From positions 2,486,987-2,550,986 of the forward strand of contig NZ_CP101823.1 of the NCBI RefSeq assembly GCF_024498175.1: DNA of 64,000 nt. The letters run 5' to 3'. The position numbers were made by a program, and so were the translations under genes. Position 1 is the first letter of the stretch. Every line of letters begins with the position of its first letter. Source of the stretch: Haloplanus salinarum (GTDB lineage: Archaea > Halobacteriota > Halobacteria > Halobacteriales > Haloferacaceae). Positions 8,786-15,378 of this stretch are shown here, one piece after another. Under the pieces are notes generated by a model. It worked only from the letters and a program-made list of their open reading frames with translations. It ran no database searches and was not told the DNA's origin.

Positions 8786-9055
8786 CTATCCGATAGAATA
8801 TCGTGGTAAGTGATCTGCATCAAGATCTCCACGTAGGTACGCTTGTCCCCACCTCGTGATCTCGAACATATCCGCGTAAACCGGAACGACCATCTCTCGT
8901 TCGACCAACGTCCAACACCTCGACCGAATCCTTGACGAACTCGCTGTGAATCGGAAGGTGTGAGCCATCACGGTCGGTGTTGCCATCCCTTCCTCGTCGA
9001 GATATTCTAAGATTCGGTCGTCTAACTGGGCCATCCAGTTCCCCCACTTGCGCAC
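8786..9055 (-). CDS. PhiH1-type winged-helix repressor, first of pair
   Basis: An 89-aa DNA-binding protein. The start region (W-x-x-x-x-DDRILEYL, residues 7-19), the helix-turn-helix near 25-55, and the wing ending in E-I-T-x-W-G-x-x-Y-L-x-G-D are hallmarks of the short PhiH1 repressor-like family of haloarchaeal viruses. It is co-oriented with a second member whose stop lies 3 bases upstream of this ATG. Likely a lysogeny regulator. Confidence 0.72.
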   Translation of the reverse strand: MRKWGNWMAQLDDRILEYLDEEGMATPTVMAHTFRFTASSSRIRSRCWTLVEREMVVPVYADMFEITRWGQAYLRGDLDADHLPRYSIG

Positions 9056-9058
9056 GGA

Positions 9059-9370
9059 CTACACCCCCTCAGCCGCGCTCGGTCCCCCCTGGCTGTTATC
9101 CTGCTCGTCGTCGACTTCGGTCATCGACTGAGCGTCAAACTCACCTTCAAGATACGCCTCCCCACGTTCCGTGATCTGATACACCCCATTCCCGAGGTTC
9201 AGGAGAAAACCCTTCTCAGCGAGTTTCTGACACCGCTGGTTGATATAGGGCCTACTGAATCGGATTCTTCCGTCGTCGTGTATCTTTGACGGAGCGGCTG
9301 GATTTTCTTCGGAGAGATATTCCAGAATCCTATCATCAGCGCCCGTCATCCAGTCTCCACTAAGCCGCAT
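9059..9370 (-). CDS. PhiH1-type winged-helix repressor, second of pair
   Basis: A 103-aa protein. The ATG at 9370 is chosen because the family signature (W-M-T-x-x-DDRILEYL) begins 7 residues later; the upstream extension is not family-like. The wing (N-G-V-Y-Q-I-T-E-R-G) and the Y-L-E-G-E-F-D-A end are visible, followed by a Ser/Gln/Gly-rich tail. It is divergent from the integrase operon and therefore well placed to control it and its own promoter. Confidence 0.75.
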   Translation of the reverse strand: MRLSGDWMTGADDRILEYLSEENPAAPSKIHDDGRIRFSRPYINQRCQKLAEKGFLLNLGNGVYQITERGEAYLEGEFDAQSMTEVDDEQDNSQGGPSAAEGV

Positions 9371-9584
9371 TGGTTGGTTATCGTACTCTGTGTACTTTTT
9401 AACACCGCACAAATTATTCGGAGTAAGAGTAGCTACTTCGTTAGTATAGCCGTAATCTATATCAACTGTCCGTAGTACATACAATTTGCAGGCCTGCCTC
9501 GACGACACTCATGGCTCGTCGGTGTCGTCAGCAAATGAAGCGGTGCTGGAACACCGCTTCGGCAGGTTTCGCAGGGCAGAACCA
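9371..9584. promoter_or_regulatory. Divergent control region with three consecutive palindromes
   Basis: Between the repressor (minus) and the integrase operon (plus). The left half is AT-rich with TATA-like runs. A GTAC-n5-GTAC repeat lies 10-25 bp before the repressor gene. The right half holds a 10-bp palindrome GCAGGCCTGC (9488-9497), a stem GACGACAC/GTGTCGTC (9501-9508 with 9522-9529), and a perfect 9-bp stem GAAGCGGTG/CACCGCTTC (9537-9545 with 9552-9560). They could be operators, arm sites for the integrase, or RNA hairpins in the leader. Confidence 0.5.
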
Positions 9585-9773
9585 ATGCAAAGCGAAACCA
9601 ACGCGGGCGAGAAAGCCCGCGCACGACTGGACGAACCGAATACTGAAACACCCTCCGATGATCGCTGTTTCGAATGCGGCGACCTGCTCGTCGTCCGGAC
9701 GGGCGACGGCCATCGCTGTGTCGAGTGCCTGCTCGATCACCTCGCGGTCGGTGACCGGGGTGGTCGTCGATGA
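9585..9773 (+). CDS. Small zinc-finger protein of the integrase operon
   Basis: A 62-aa protein counted from ATG 9585. A longer reading from TTG 9486 would translate through the palindromic leader and looks non-coding. Residues about 28-48 hold two Cys pairs (C-F-E-C and C-V-E-C), a short zinc ribbon. Its stop overlaps the next ATG. In the SNJ2-type system, small proteins co-transcribed with int are needed for integration; this is a candidate for such a factor. Confidence 0.55.
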   Translation: MQSETNAGEKARARLDEPNTETPSDDRCFECGDLLVVRTGDGHRCVECLLDHLAVGDRGGRR

Positions 9774-9898
9774 CGATTCCCTACGAAGTGTGGGGCTCGC
9801 TCTGTTTCCTGCTCGGGTTCCTCGGCCGCGCGTCATGGGATCGATTCGGTACTGACGACGTCCAGGAGGAAGAGGAAACGGAGGAGGGTTCTGAATGA
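9770..9898 (+). CDS. 42-aa membrane-like peptide of the integrase operon
   Basis: A 42-residue ORF overlapping both neighbours by 4 bases (ATGA). The first 20 residues are hydrophobic; the last 15 are almost all Glu/Asp/Thr. The double overlap supports real translation. Role unknown; it could be the second small accessory factor of the integrase or simply a coupling element. Confidence 0.45.
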   Translation: MTIPYEVWGSLCFLLGFLGRASWDRFGTDDVQEEEETEEGSE

Positions 9899-10080
9899 CG
9901 GTCGTCGACGAACACTATCCGCACACCTGTACGGAGTGCGGAGGAACGACTCACCATCATCGGTTTCTTCACGAAGAGCGCGGCGATCTGGTGACCGCGT
10001 GGTGTGACTACTGCGAAGCTGACCGGGAGTGTATCATCGGAGAGATAACGACGGTCATGCCCACGGGTGGTTCGGAGTGA
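9895..10080 (+). CDS. Small CxxC zinc-finger protein next to integrase
   Basis: A 61-aa protein with two CxxC pairs (C13/C16 and C38/C41) and a run of His residues (about 20-25), giving a compact zinc-binding fold. The integrase GTG start overlaps its TGA. Position immediately before int corresponds to the small accessory genes required for SNJ2 integration. That assignment is by position only. Confidence 0.6.
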   Translation: MTVVDEHYPHTCTECGGTTHHHRFLHEERGDLVTAWCDYCEADRECIIGEITTVMPTGGSE

Positions 10081-11126
10081 GCGACCTCGAACCCCTCGCA
10101 CCCCGCGAGGCCGTCGATCTCTACCTCGACGCCCGGCAGGACGACGCCACCGAGAAGACTATCGAGGGACAGAAGTACCGCCTTCGAGCGTTCATCAAGT
10201 GGTGCGAAGAGGAGGAAGTCGAGAACCTGAACGAACTCTCCGGACGTGATCTGTACGCCTATCGCGTCTGGCGTCGTGACGGTGGATACTCCGGCGAGGA
10301 GATCGCGCCGGTCACCCTGCACGGTGATCTTGCTACCCTCCGAGCCTTCCTTTGGTTCTGTTCCGATATCGACGCTGTTCCCGACGAACTTCCCGACACG
10401 GTGCAGCTGCCGACAGTCAACGGCGACGGGGAGGTGTCTGAATCGACTCTCGAACCGAATCGCGCCGAGGCGATTCTCGATTATCTCGGCCGCTATCACT
10501 ACGCATCGAGGATGCACACCGCCTTTCTCATTCTTTGGCACACCGGGTGTCGAGTGAGCGCCCTTCGCGGCCTCGATCTCCGCGATCTCGATCTCGACGG
10601 TGACCGTCCACAGTCGGACGGCCCCGGCATCCAGTTCGTCCACCGGCCTGATACGGGTACTCCACTCAAAAACAAGAAGCGCGGCGAGCGGTGGAATGCG
10701 GTGAGCGAGTACGTCGCCGACGTGATCCGGGACTACGTGGAGAACCGGCGCGTCAGCGCCACCGACGAACACGGACGAAAGCCACTAATCACCACGAAGA
10801 ACGGTCGAAACTCGCGTTCTAATCTTCGGGATCTTCTCTACAAGGTCACTCGTCCCTGCTGGTACGGTGAGGGGTGCCCCCACGACCGGGATATCGAGGA
10901 CTGCGAGGCGGCGAACCACCGTAGAAGTCGCTCAACCTGTCCGTCGGCTCGGTCACCCCACGATGTTCGTTCGGGACGGGCGACTTACTACGCGCTGGCT
11001 GATGTGAATCGCCGGGTGGTCTCCGACCGGATGGATGCGAGCGAGGATATCCTCGATAAGCACTACGACCGTCGGAGCGCCCGTAAGAAGTCCGAACAGC
11101 GCCGTGACCACCTGCCTGATTCATGA
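10077..11126 (+). CDS. Tyrosine integrase, SNJ2-type (Int1)
   Basis: A 349-aa integrase. The GTG at 10077 overlaps the upstream TGA and gives an N-terminus matching that of Int2 (S-D-x-L-E-P-L-A-P). An N-terminal SAM-like core-binding domain spans about 5-115. The catalytic domain shows R159 (TGCRVSALRG), a Lys in the beta-hairpin near 200, H295-x-x-R298 and nucleophile Y330. An inserted Cys-rich stretch before the HxxR box (about 265-290) is also present in Int2 and looks like a family trait. It is the last gene of a four-gene coupled operon, 50 bp from the candidate att core. Confidence 0.85.
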   Translation: MSDLEPLAPREAVDLYLDARQDDATEKTIEGQKYRLRAFIKWCEEEEVENLNELSGRDLYAYRVWRRDGGYSGEEIAPVTLHGDLATLRAFLWFCSDIDAVPDELPDTVQLPTVNGDGEVSESTLEPNRAEAILDYLGRYHYASRMHTAFLILWHTGCRVSALRGLDLRDLDLDGDRPQSDGPGIQFVHRPDTGTPLKNKKRGERWNAVSEYVADVIRDYVENRRVSATDEHGRKPLITTKNGRNSRSNLRDLLYKVTRPCWYGEGCPHDRDIEDCEAANHRRSRSTCPSARSPHDVRSGRATYYALADVNRRVVSDRMDASEDILDKHYDRRSARKKSEQRRDHLPDS

Positions 11127-11176
11127 CTTGGTTCAAGCCGCTGAGTTTTGACCCCGTCGCCTTCTGTCGACACGTT

Positions 11177-11189
11177 CGGGGAGGGCGGA
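11177..11189 (+). repeat. Candidate attachment core, copy 1
   Basis: The 13-bp CGGGGAGGGCGGA lies in the 104-bp gap between two convergent integrase genes. It recurs at 26195-26207 and 26321-26333 at the other end of provirus 2. A core of this size fits the 14-bp att cores known for the SNJ2 system. No tRNA gene is seen next to it in this window. Confidence 0.5.
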
Positions 11190-11190
11190 T

Positions 11191-11220
11191 ACGAAATAAA
11201 GCCGGGCCCCTCGCGGGCCG
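11191..11220 (-). terminator. Hairpin terminator after Int2
   Basis: On the minus strand, directly after the Int2 stop, a GGCCC/GGGCC stem (11205-11209 with 11215-11219) is followed by TTTATTT. This is an intrinsic-terminator shape and would keep integrase transcription from crossing the att core. Confidence 0.4.
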
Positions 11221-11230
11221 TCAGTCGATT

Positions 11231-12241
11231 TCATTCCAGATCACCCAGTTTCTCGCGGCGCTGTTCCATCCGTTCACGGGGCGTCCGTTCGTCGTAGTAG
11301 TCCTCGATCACTTCCTGCGTAGCGTTGACCCGCGCCGAGACCACCTCAGCCGGGATGTCGAGCCCGCGCATCCGCATGATCGCCGCCGCACGGACGTCGT
11401 GAGGTGCGCGACTCGACGGACACCGCGACGCGCGGCCGGTCTTCATCGCCTCGCAGGCGTCCGGGTCGCGGTCGTGCGGGCACTCGCCGTACTCGCACGG
11501 TCGGGTCATCCGATACACCGTATCCCGCATCGCCGAGATACTCATCCGCCCCCGAGTCGTGGCGACGAGCGGGCGACGTCCCTGCTCGTCGGACACGTCG
11601 GGGCGGTTCACGCGCCGGTAGTCCTCGACGACATCGACGACGCGCTCCGAGAGGGCGACCGGACGCTCGCCGTGGACGTCGTTCTTGAGCGGCGTCTCCG
11701 GCTCGCGGTGAACGAAGGTCAGATACCGCTCGTCGGGATGGTAGTCGGCGACGTCGACGCCGTGGAGCGCACCGACGCGACACCCGATGTGGAAGAGCAG
11801 TTCGAGGATAACGTGTTCGCGGCTCGCGTACGCGAACTGACGGTAGTGTTCGAGCAGGTCCTCGACGCGCTCCGGGCGCAGGTCGTGGTCCCGGGCGAGT
11901 TGGTGCTTGTCGAGTTCGGGAATCATCACCTTCTCGTGGAGGTCCTTCGGCACCGCCTCGATGGCCTCGCAGTACCGCAGGAACGCGCGGTAGGTGTAGG
12001 AGTTCCCGCGGATGGTCGTCTCCGCGACGCCGTCCCGGCGCCGATCGGCGAAGTAGCGTTCGATGGTGCGCCCGGTGAGGTCGTTGAGGTTCGTGATACC
12101 ATCGGCGTCCAGCCACTCGGTGAACTGCTTGAGACGGTAGCCGTGGGCCTGTATCGTCCGCTGGTGCAGGCTCCCGCGGCGGTGATCGAGGTACATCTCG
12201 ACACCCTTCTCGGGCGCGAGGGGTTCGAGGTCGTCACTCAT
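11231..12241 (-). CDS. Tyrosine integrase, SNJ2-type (Int2)
   Basis: A 336-aa integrase. ATG 12241 overlaps the J-domain gene by 8 bases and gives the same opening as Int1. The N-terminal core-binding domain covers about 1-120. The catalytic set shows Arg in the HIGCRVGALHG motif, Lys in the hairpin with P-L-K-N, H-D-V-R, and the Tyr pair in E-D-Y-Y-D near the C-terminus. A Cys-containing insertion precedes the HxxR box, as in Int1. It is convergent with Int1 across the candidate att core. The two share layout and motifs but differ widely in sequence, so they are not a recent duplication. Confidence 0.85.
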   Translation of the reverse strand: MSDDLEPLAPEKGVEMYLDHRRGSLHQRTIQAHGYRLKQFTEWLDADGITNLNDLTGRTIERYFADRRRDGVAETTIRGNSYTYRAFLRYCEAIEAVPKDLHEKVMIPELDKHQLARDHDLRPERVEDLLEHYRQFAYASREHVILELLFHIGCRVGALHGVDVADYHPDERYLTFVHREPETPLKNDVHGERPVALSERVVDVVEDYRRVNRPDVSDEQGRRPLVATTRGRMSISAMRDTVYRMTRPCEYGECPHDRDPDACEAMKTGRASRCPSSRAPHDVRAAAIMRMRGLDIPAEVVSARVNATQEVIEDYYDERTPRERMEQRREKLGDLE

Positions 12242-12821
12242 CGAGCAACGCCTCCCGTGCCTCTTGCACGCGCCGGAACGCCTCCTGGTCGCCGCCGGGC
12301 TTGTCCGGGTGCGTCTCCTGCACGCGCTCACGGTACGCGTTCTCGACGACGTGGTCGGGGGCGTCCGGGGCGACGTCGAGGACGTCGTGAGGCGACACGC
12401 CGGCGACGACGGTGTCCTCCTCGCCGGAGGGAAGCCGCGCCGCGGCAAACTCGTCTTGCCCGGTCTTCACCGGGCGGTTCCCGCGCATCCGCGTCTCGTG
12501 GACCCACAGGTACACCGCCCGGCAGTTGTCCCGAAGCCGCCGGTACTTGTCGCAGGCGACGGCGAACTGTTCCCCGTCCTTCGACCACCGGAGGACGAAA
12601 CCGGGGTCGTCGGGGTTCGCGTTGTGCTTCGGCAGGCCGTTCGACTTCGTGTACGCACCGCCGCTCCCGGTCGACGCGCGCCAAGAGTCGACGCCCATCC
12701 GGTCCATCTCGGCGGCGATCGACTTCGTCGTGTCCGCGAGCGACGCCTGAAACTTCGATCCACTCGTCCGGCGGCGCTCGGTCGTCCGCTCGAAGCCCGC
12801 GGGCCAGTCGATCCGGCTCAC
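12234..12821 (-). CDS. J-domain protein of the Int2 operon
   Basis: A 195-aa protein with a GTG start overlapping the upstream TGA. Residues about 1-130 form a conserved-looking, Trp/Arg-rich domain I cannot name. Residues about 142-195 are a DnaJ-like J domain with the essential H171-P-D motif in helix II/III position. There is no G/F-rich or zinc region. Through the J domain it could recruit host DnaK; the N-terminal part may contact DNA or the integrase. It occupies the position of the small accessory factors in SNJ2-type integration operons. Confidence 0.65.
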   Translation of the reverse strand: MSRIDWPAGFERTTERRRTSGSKFQASLADTTKSIAAEMDRMGVDSWRASTGSGGAYTKSNGLPKHNANPDDPGFVLRWSKDGEQFAVACDKYRRLRDNCRAVYLWVHETRMRGNRPVKTGQDEFAAARLPSGEEDTVVAGVSPHDVLDVAPDAPDHVVENAYRERVQETHPDKPGGDQEAFRRVQEAREALLDE

Positions 12822-13087
12822 GAGTAGATCACCTCACCGCAGTCCGGACAGGGATCACCGTCGAGGTAGCCGATAACGGTCGCGCCGCAGCTGCACTCCT
12901 CGACGCGGGAGCGCCGGCCCATCACGAGTTGGGGGTCACCGTCGAGGCGAATCTTCGCGCACCGCCGGCAGACGGGTGGGTTTCCGTCGCGTGCGGCGTC
13001 GATCCCGTCCGCTGGGTCACCACAGACCACGCAGTCGCCGTCGTCAAATCTTTCTCCGCTCGGTCCCTCGTCGGTCGCGCGGGACAT
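12818..13087 (-). CDS. Zinc-finger protein of the Int2 operon
   Basis: An 89-aa protein. ATG 13087 is preferred over 13114 because the extra residues look non-coding. Three pairs of metal-binding cysteines are visible: C-V-V-C-G with C-R-R-C, then C-S-C and C-P-D-C-G near the end, giving two zinc ribbons. It is the first gene of the Int2 operon, with a 4-base overlap to the J-domain gene. It probably binds DNA or protein during recombination. Confidence 0.6.
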   Translation of the reverse strand: MSRATDEGPSGERFDDGDCVVCGDPADGIDAARDGNPPVCRRCAKIRLDGDPQLVMGRRSRVEECSCGATVIGYLDGDPCPDCGEVIYS

Positions 13088-13225
13088 TCGTCCCGTATGG
13101 TTTGCGGTTAGCATGGCTTAACCGCGGAACCGTAACGCGGGGGGTGTCGCAGCACCGCCCGCGTCACCGACCAACCTCGAAGTGCCAACAGAGTCTCGTG
13201 CGGTTCCGCAAATCACCCAAGGCAT

Positions 13226-13324
13226 TCTCTATACGTAAATGTATGGTATATCCAAGAAAGCATAGTTAATTATTCAGAGCATAATTAGGTGCAATTAGAA
13301 TAGTGGATACATTCGATGATCGTA
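13226..13324 (+). promoter_or_regulatory. AT-rich promoter/operator region of repressor pair 2
   Basis: About 100 bp of unusually AT-rich DNA upstream of the plus-strand repressors and divergent from the Int2 operon. It contains an ATACGTAAATGTAT inverted repeat and repeated TTAATTA/TAATTAG units at 10-12-bp spacing, the size of one helical turn. This suits binding of small winged-helix dimers. Confidence 0.4.
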
Positions 13325-13612
13325 ATGAGGGCTTCCGCGGACTGGATGTCGATCTGGGATGACCGGATCCTAGAGTTCATTTCGGAGAACGACGGCGGTT
13401 CGGTCGGTGAAATTGCCGACCACAAGCTGATCCGAGTGTCACAACCACACGTCTCTCGCCGGTGTACGGTACTCGCGGATCACGACCTACTCCGACCGCT
13501 CGGGAATGGCGTCTATATGATCACGGACAAGGGAATGCAGTACCTCGACGGCGACCTCGACGCCGAGGAGTTGAACGGATCGAACGGAGAGCAGGGCGAA
13601 GCGCAGGCGTAG
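13325..13612 (+). CDS. PhiH1-type winged-helix repressor, first of provirus 2 pair
   Basis: A 95-aa protein from ATG 13325 (ATG 13316 would add three residues). The family signature W-M-S-x-x-DDRILEF, the HTH near 20-50, and the wing N-G-V-Y-M-I-T-D-K-G with Y-L-D-G-D-L-D-A-E are all present. An acidic/Gln tail follows. It is divergent from the Int2 operon, the mirror of the arrangement in provirus 1. Confidence 0.75.
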   Translation: MRASADWMSIWDDRILEFISENDGGSVGEIADHKLIRVSQPHVSRRCTVLADHDLLRPLGNGVYMITDKGMQYLDGDLDAEELNGSNGEQGEAQA

Positions 13613-13621
13613 AAGCCCTCC

Positions 13622-13951
13622 ATGAGAAAGACCGGCCTCTGGATGACCCACGCCGACGACCGCATCCTTGAGTATCTATCGTCGATGTCGACGGCGACAG
13701 CTTGGGAGATTGCCTACGAGCAGGGTGTCGAAAGTGACCGCCGTCGGATCGAACGGCGGTGTCGTGTCCTGGCGAACGCCGGGTTCGTCGACGTCTACTT
13801 CCGCGACGTCGGCCTCGACGACAAGTACGAGATTACCAGTTGGGGCGAGTTGTATCTTGACGGCGACGTCGACGCTGAGTTGCGGCGGCCGTTGCCGGCG
13901 GTTCGGCCGCCGGATAAGGTACGGCCGGGTTGGTGGGCGGGATTTGGATAG
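13622..13951 (+). CDS. PhiH1-type winged-helix repressor, second of provirus 2 pair
   Basis: A 109-aa protein 10 bp after the first. The N-terminal signature (W-M-T-H-A-DDRILEYL) and the wing (Y-E-I-T-S-W-G-E-L-Y-L-D-G-D-V-D-A-E) are intact. The Pro/Arg-rich C-terminal tail differs from the others. Paired repressors may bind as partners or control different promoters. Confidence 0.72.
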   Translation: MRKTGLWMTHADDRILEYLSSMSTATAWEIAYEQGVESDRRRIERRCRVLANAGFVDVYFRDVGLDDKYEITSWGELYLDGDVDAELRRPLPAVRPPDKVRPGWWAGFG

Positions 13952-14706
13952 ATGTTCCAGTTCCCTGTTGAATCTCTCTTTGAGTGGTTGCGCACTTGGT
14001 CAGGGATTATTGGCTCACTTGGATCGTTAGTTCTCTCCTTTTTCCTGGTCCTTCTCTACCGGCAGCAGAAAGATATCCTTGATGAGCAACGGAAGCTCAG
14101 GGAATCTGAACAGAAAGCTGTACTCCGTGTTGAAAAATACTCTTTTCTCAGAGGTTCCGATGCTGTCCCGTTCTTAGAGCATCACGGCATTAAATTAGAA
14201 GAAGCACGGGAGTTCTTCGTCCACACAGATTTCTCTATCTATATCTCTCAAATTTCGGAAAAAGCACCGCTCAGGAACTGCGTCCAGTAATTGAATTTGA
14301 AGACGTAAACAAAGACTCTGGAGGATACTATTTGATCAAATCGGCATTGTCAAACAGCATCTTTGTCAACGCACAGATGGCATTTAATGAAGATACAGGT
14401 GTTGTTGGTGCAAATGAACGAGTGGTTCCTTTATCGGCTCAGATAGGAGAGTCTGACATCAATAGTCTCCCTTCTGAGTGGGTTCCAAAGAATGAGGAAA
14501 TCGGACATGCTGTCGCACTTTCCGAAATAATGTATCTTGCTGGTCAGAGTGGAGTAACAGAATTAGAAATTACGTTCAGTCTGGAGTATAATGACTCCAC
14601 CGGAGAGCGTGAACCAATAGAAGTCGTTTCGACGAGAGTGAATCCCCAGGAATACGATAGTTTTGGCCGTGCATTGCAGGAAGGACAATTCAGGTTACCC
14701 GTGTAG
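13952..14706 (+). pseudogene. Frameshifted membrane coiled-coil protein
   Basis: Two abutting reading frames belong to one gene. The first (from ATG 13952) has a membrane helix (about 17-37), a charged coiled-coil stretch (about 38-62) and runs to a stop at 14290. The second frame is open from before 14250 to 14706. The frames join sensibly at the A-run 14259-14263, giving S-E-K-S-T-A-Q-E-L-R across the junction and a total of about 250 residues. A one-base change there would restore a single protein with a beta-rich C-terminal domain. It is AT-rich like other cargo genes and directly follows the repressors. It could be a mutation, a sequencing error or programmed slippage. Confidence 0.6.
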
Positions 14707-14728
14707 AATGTCCCTGTATCGATTTTTA

Positions 14729-14794
14729 TCAGAGCCACCCAACTTTCTCCCGCCCCCGTTGCTGCGCATCCAGACTGTACGCCCTGACATCTAC
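14729..14794 (-). pseudogene. Integrase 3'-end remnant, copy A
   Basis: The minus strand encodes about 20 residues ending Y-S-L-D-A-Q-Q-R-G-R-E-K-V-G-W-L and a stop. This is the C-terminus of a tyrosine integrase of the same type as the remnant at 15501. The last 27 bp (14729-14755) are identical to 15501-15527. No upstream catalytic part remains. Confidence 0.6.
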
Positions 14795-14880
14795 TGGGGG
14801 CGACAGCTATTGTTCTGACTAACGTGAGACCAAAATCATAACGGCGGGATCACGCACGCGCTCGCCCGCAACGAACAGCG

Positions 14881-15028
14881 GGTATTTTTAACGCCCATAC
14901 ACAACACAGGGAGTGAAGAACGGCCCGCCAGTACTGGAAGACTGCGGAATCCGTTCTTCCGCACTCACGCGAGTGAGTGAGGATCGCCCTCGAACCGATC
15001 AGTCACAACCAAACGGAGGTGATAGACG
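14881..15028 (+). promoter_or_regulatory. Promoter and structured leader of a micro-ORF
   Basis: A CCCGC/GCGGG hairpin followed by TATTTTTAA may serve both as the end of an upstream transcript and as a TATA box. The predicted transcript would begin near 14910. Its leader can form GAAGAACGG/CCGTTCTTC (14914-14922 with 14951-14959) enclosing a CCAGTACTGG palindrome, or instead a local GCGGAA/TTCCGC stem and a CACTCAC/GTGAGTG stem. The alternatives are mutually exclusive in part. A strong GGAGGTGA site precedes the GTG at 15029. Confidence 0.4.
14922..14940 (+). repeat. 19-bp direct repeat, copy 1
   Basis: GGCCCGCCAGTACTGGAAG occurs here in the leader of the micro-ORF and again at 15153-15171 just after it. 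The centre is a perfect 10-bp palindrome (CCAGTACTGG). Confidence 0.65.
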
Positions 15029-15127
15029 GTGCTTGAGCTTAGCGTCTCGGCAGACCCGGCAACGATGGTCGCGCTCGTGATCCTCGTCCGTCAGGCCAAG
15101 GATCTACGCATCACTATCGGGTCGTAG
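15029..15127 (+). CDS. 32-aa hydrophobic micro-protein
   Basis: A GTG-started 32-codon ORF with a strong Shine-Dalgarno sequence (GGAGGTGA, 15016-15023). It opens with an alternating-polarity strand (L-E-L-S-V-S), then D-P-A-T, then a short hydrophobic helix (V-A-L-V-I-L-V) and a basic end. The ORF at 15379 has the same plan. A GGCCCGA/TCGGGCC hairpin follows the stop. The small size, hydrophobic helix and structured leader recall type I toxins, but that is speculation. Confidence 0.45.
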   Translation: MLELSVSADPATMVALVILVRQAKDLRITIGS

Positions 15128-15171
15128 GTACGGAGGCCCGAGTAACCCATCGGGCCCGCCAGTACTGGAAG
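15128..15171 (+). terminator. Hairpin after the micro-ORF, followed by repeat copy 2
   Basis: The stem GGCCCGA/TCGGGCC (15135-15141 with 15149-15156, approximately) lies just after the stop. It runs into the second copy of the 19-bp repeat (15153-15171), which is followed by a related CAGTTACTGG. There is no T-run, so it may be an RNA-processing or regulatory structure and not a terminator. Confidence 0.35.
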
Positions 15172-15378
15172 CAGTTACTGGTAGACGAGACTCCGTGAAA
15201 AATTCTTCTTTACTGAGAGCGCAGACGGATCTGATCTGAACGGACTCAACACCGACAGTTTTGCGTGGTAATCAGGGTAATAAAGAAATTTCTGTTCTGT
15301 CCAAAATATCCAATCACAGGACCTCTGTCGCCTGTTGGGACGCTTTTGTTGTCTCCCCCCGAATCAAAGGATGGAATA

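Larger units (their letters stand above)
1..11189. mobile_element. Provirus 1, betapleolipovirus-like (left end not in window)
   Basis: The gene order Rep-like protein, four-helix membrane protein, large secreted spike with a C-terminal anchor, small membrane proteins, a 281-aa membrane protein and a P-loop ATPase, nearly all overlapping by 1-8 bases, is the conserved pleolipovirus core. A PhiH1-type repressor pair and an integrase operon sit at the right end, as in temperate members such as SNJ2. The right boundary is placed at the 13-bp candidate att core (11177-11189), about 50 bp after the integrase stop. The left boundary lies outside the window or was not recognised. No core gene is visibly broken, so the element could still be functional. 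Family assignment rests on layout and protein character, not on a database search. Confidence 0.75.

Noticed and set aside
9486-9584. TTG-started extension of the zinc-finger protein before Int1
   Set aside because: It would translate through three palindromes and gives a sequence without protein-like pattern; ATG 9585 is simpler.
11123-13111. 662-codon open frame on the plus strand opposite Int2 and the J-domain gene
   Set aside because: Shadow frame in GC-rich DNA; the minus-strand genes have catalytic and HPD motifs and chained overlaps.
14914-14960. Cloverleaf-like fold suggesting a tRNA or tRNA fragment as integration target
   Set aside because: Stem lengths and loop sequences do not match any tRNA arm; better read as a leader with alternative stems.
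15152-15190. CRISPR-like repeats around CCAGTACTGG
   Set aside because: Only two exact copies at 231 bp spacing and no regular spacers; not an array.
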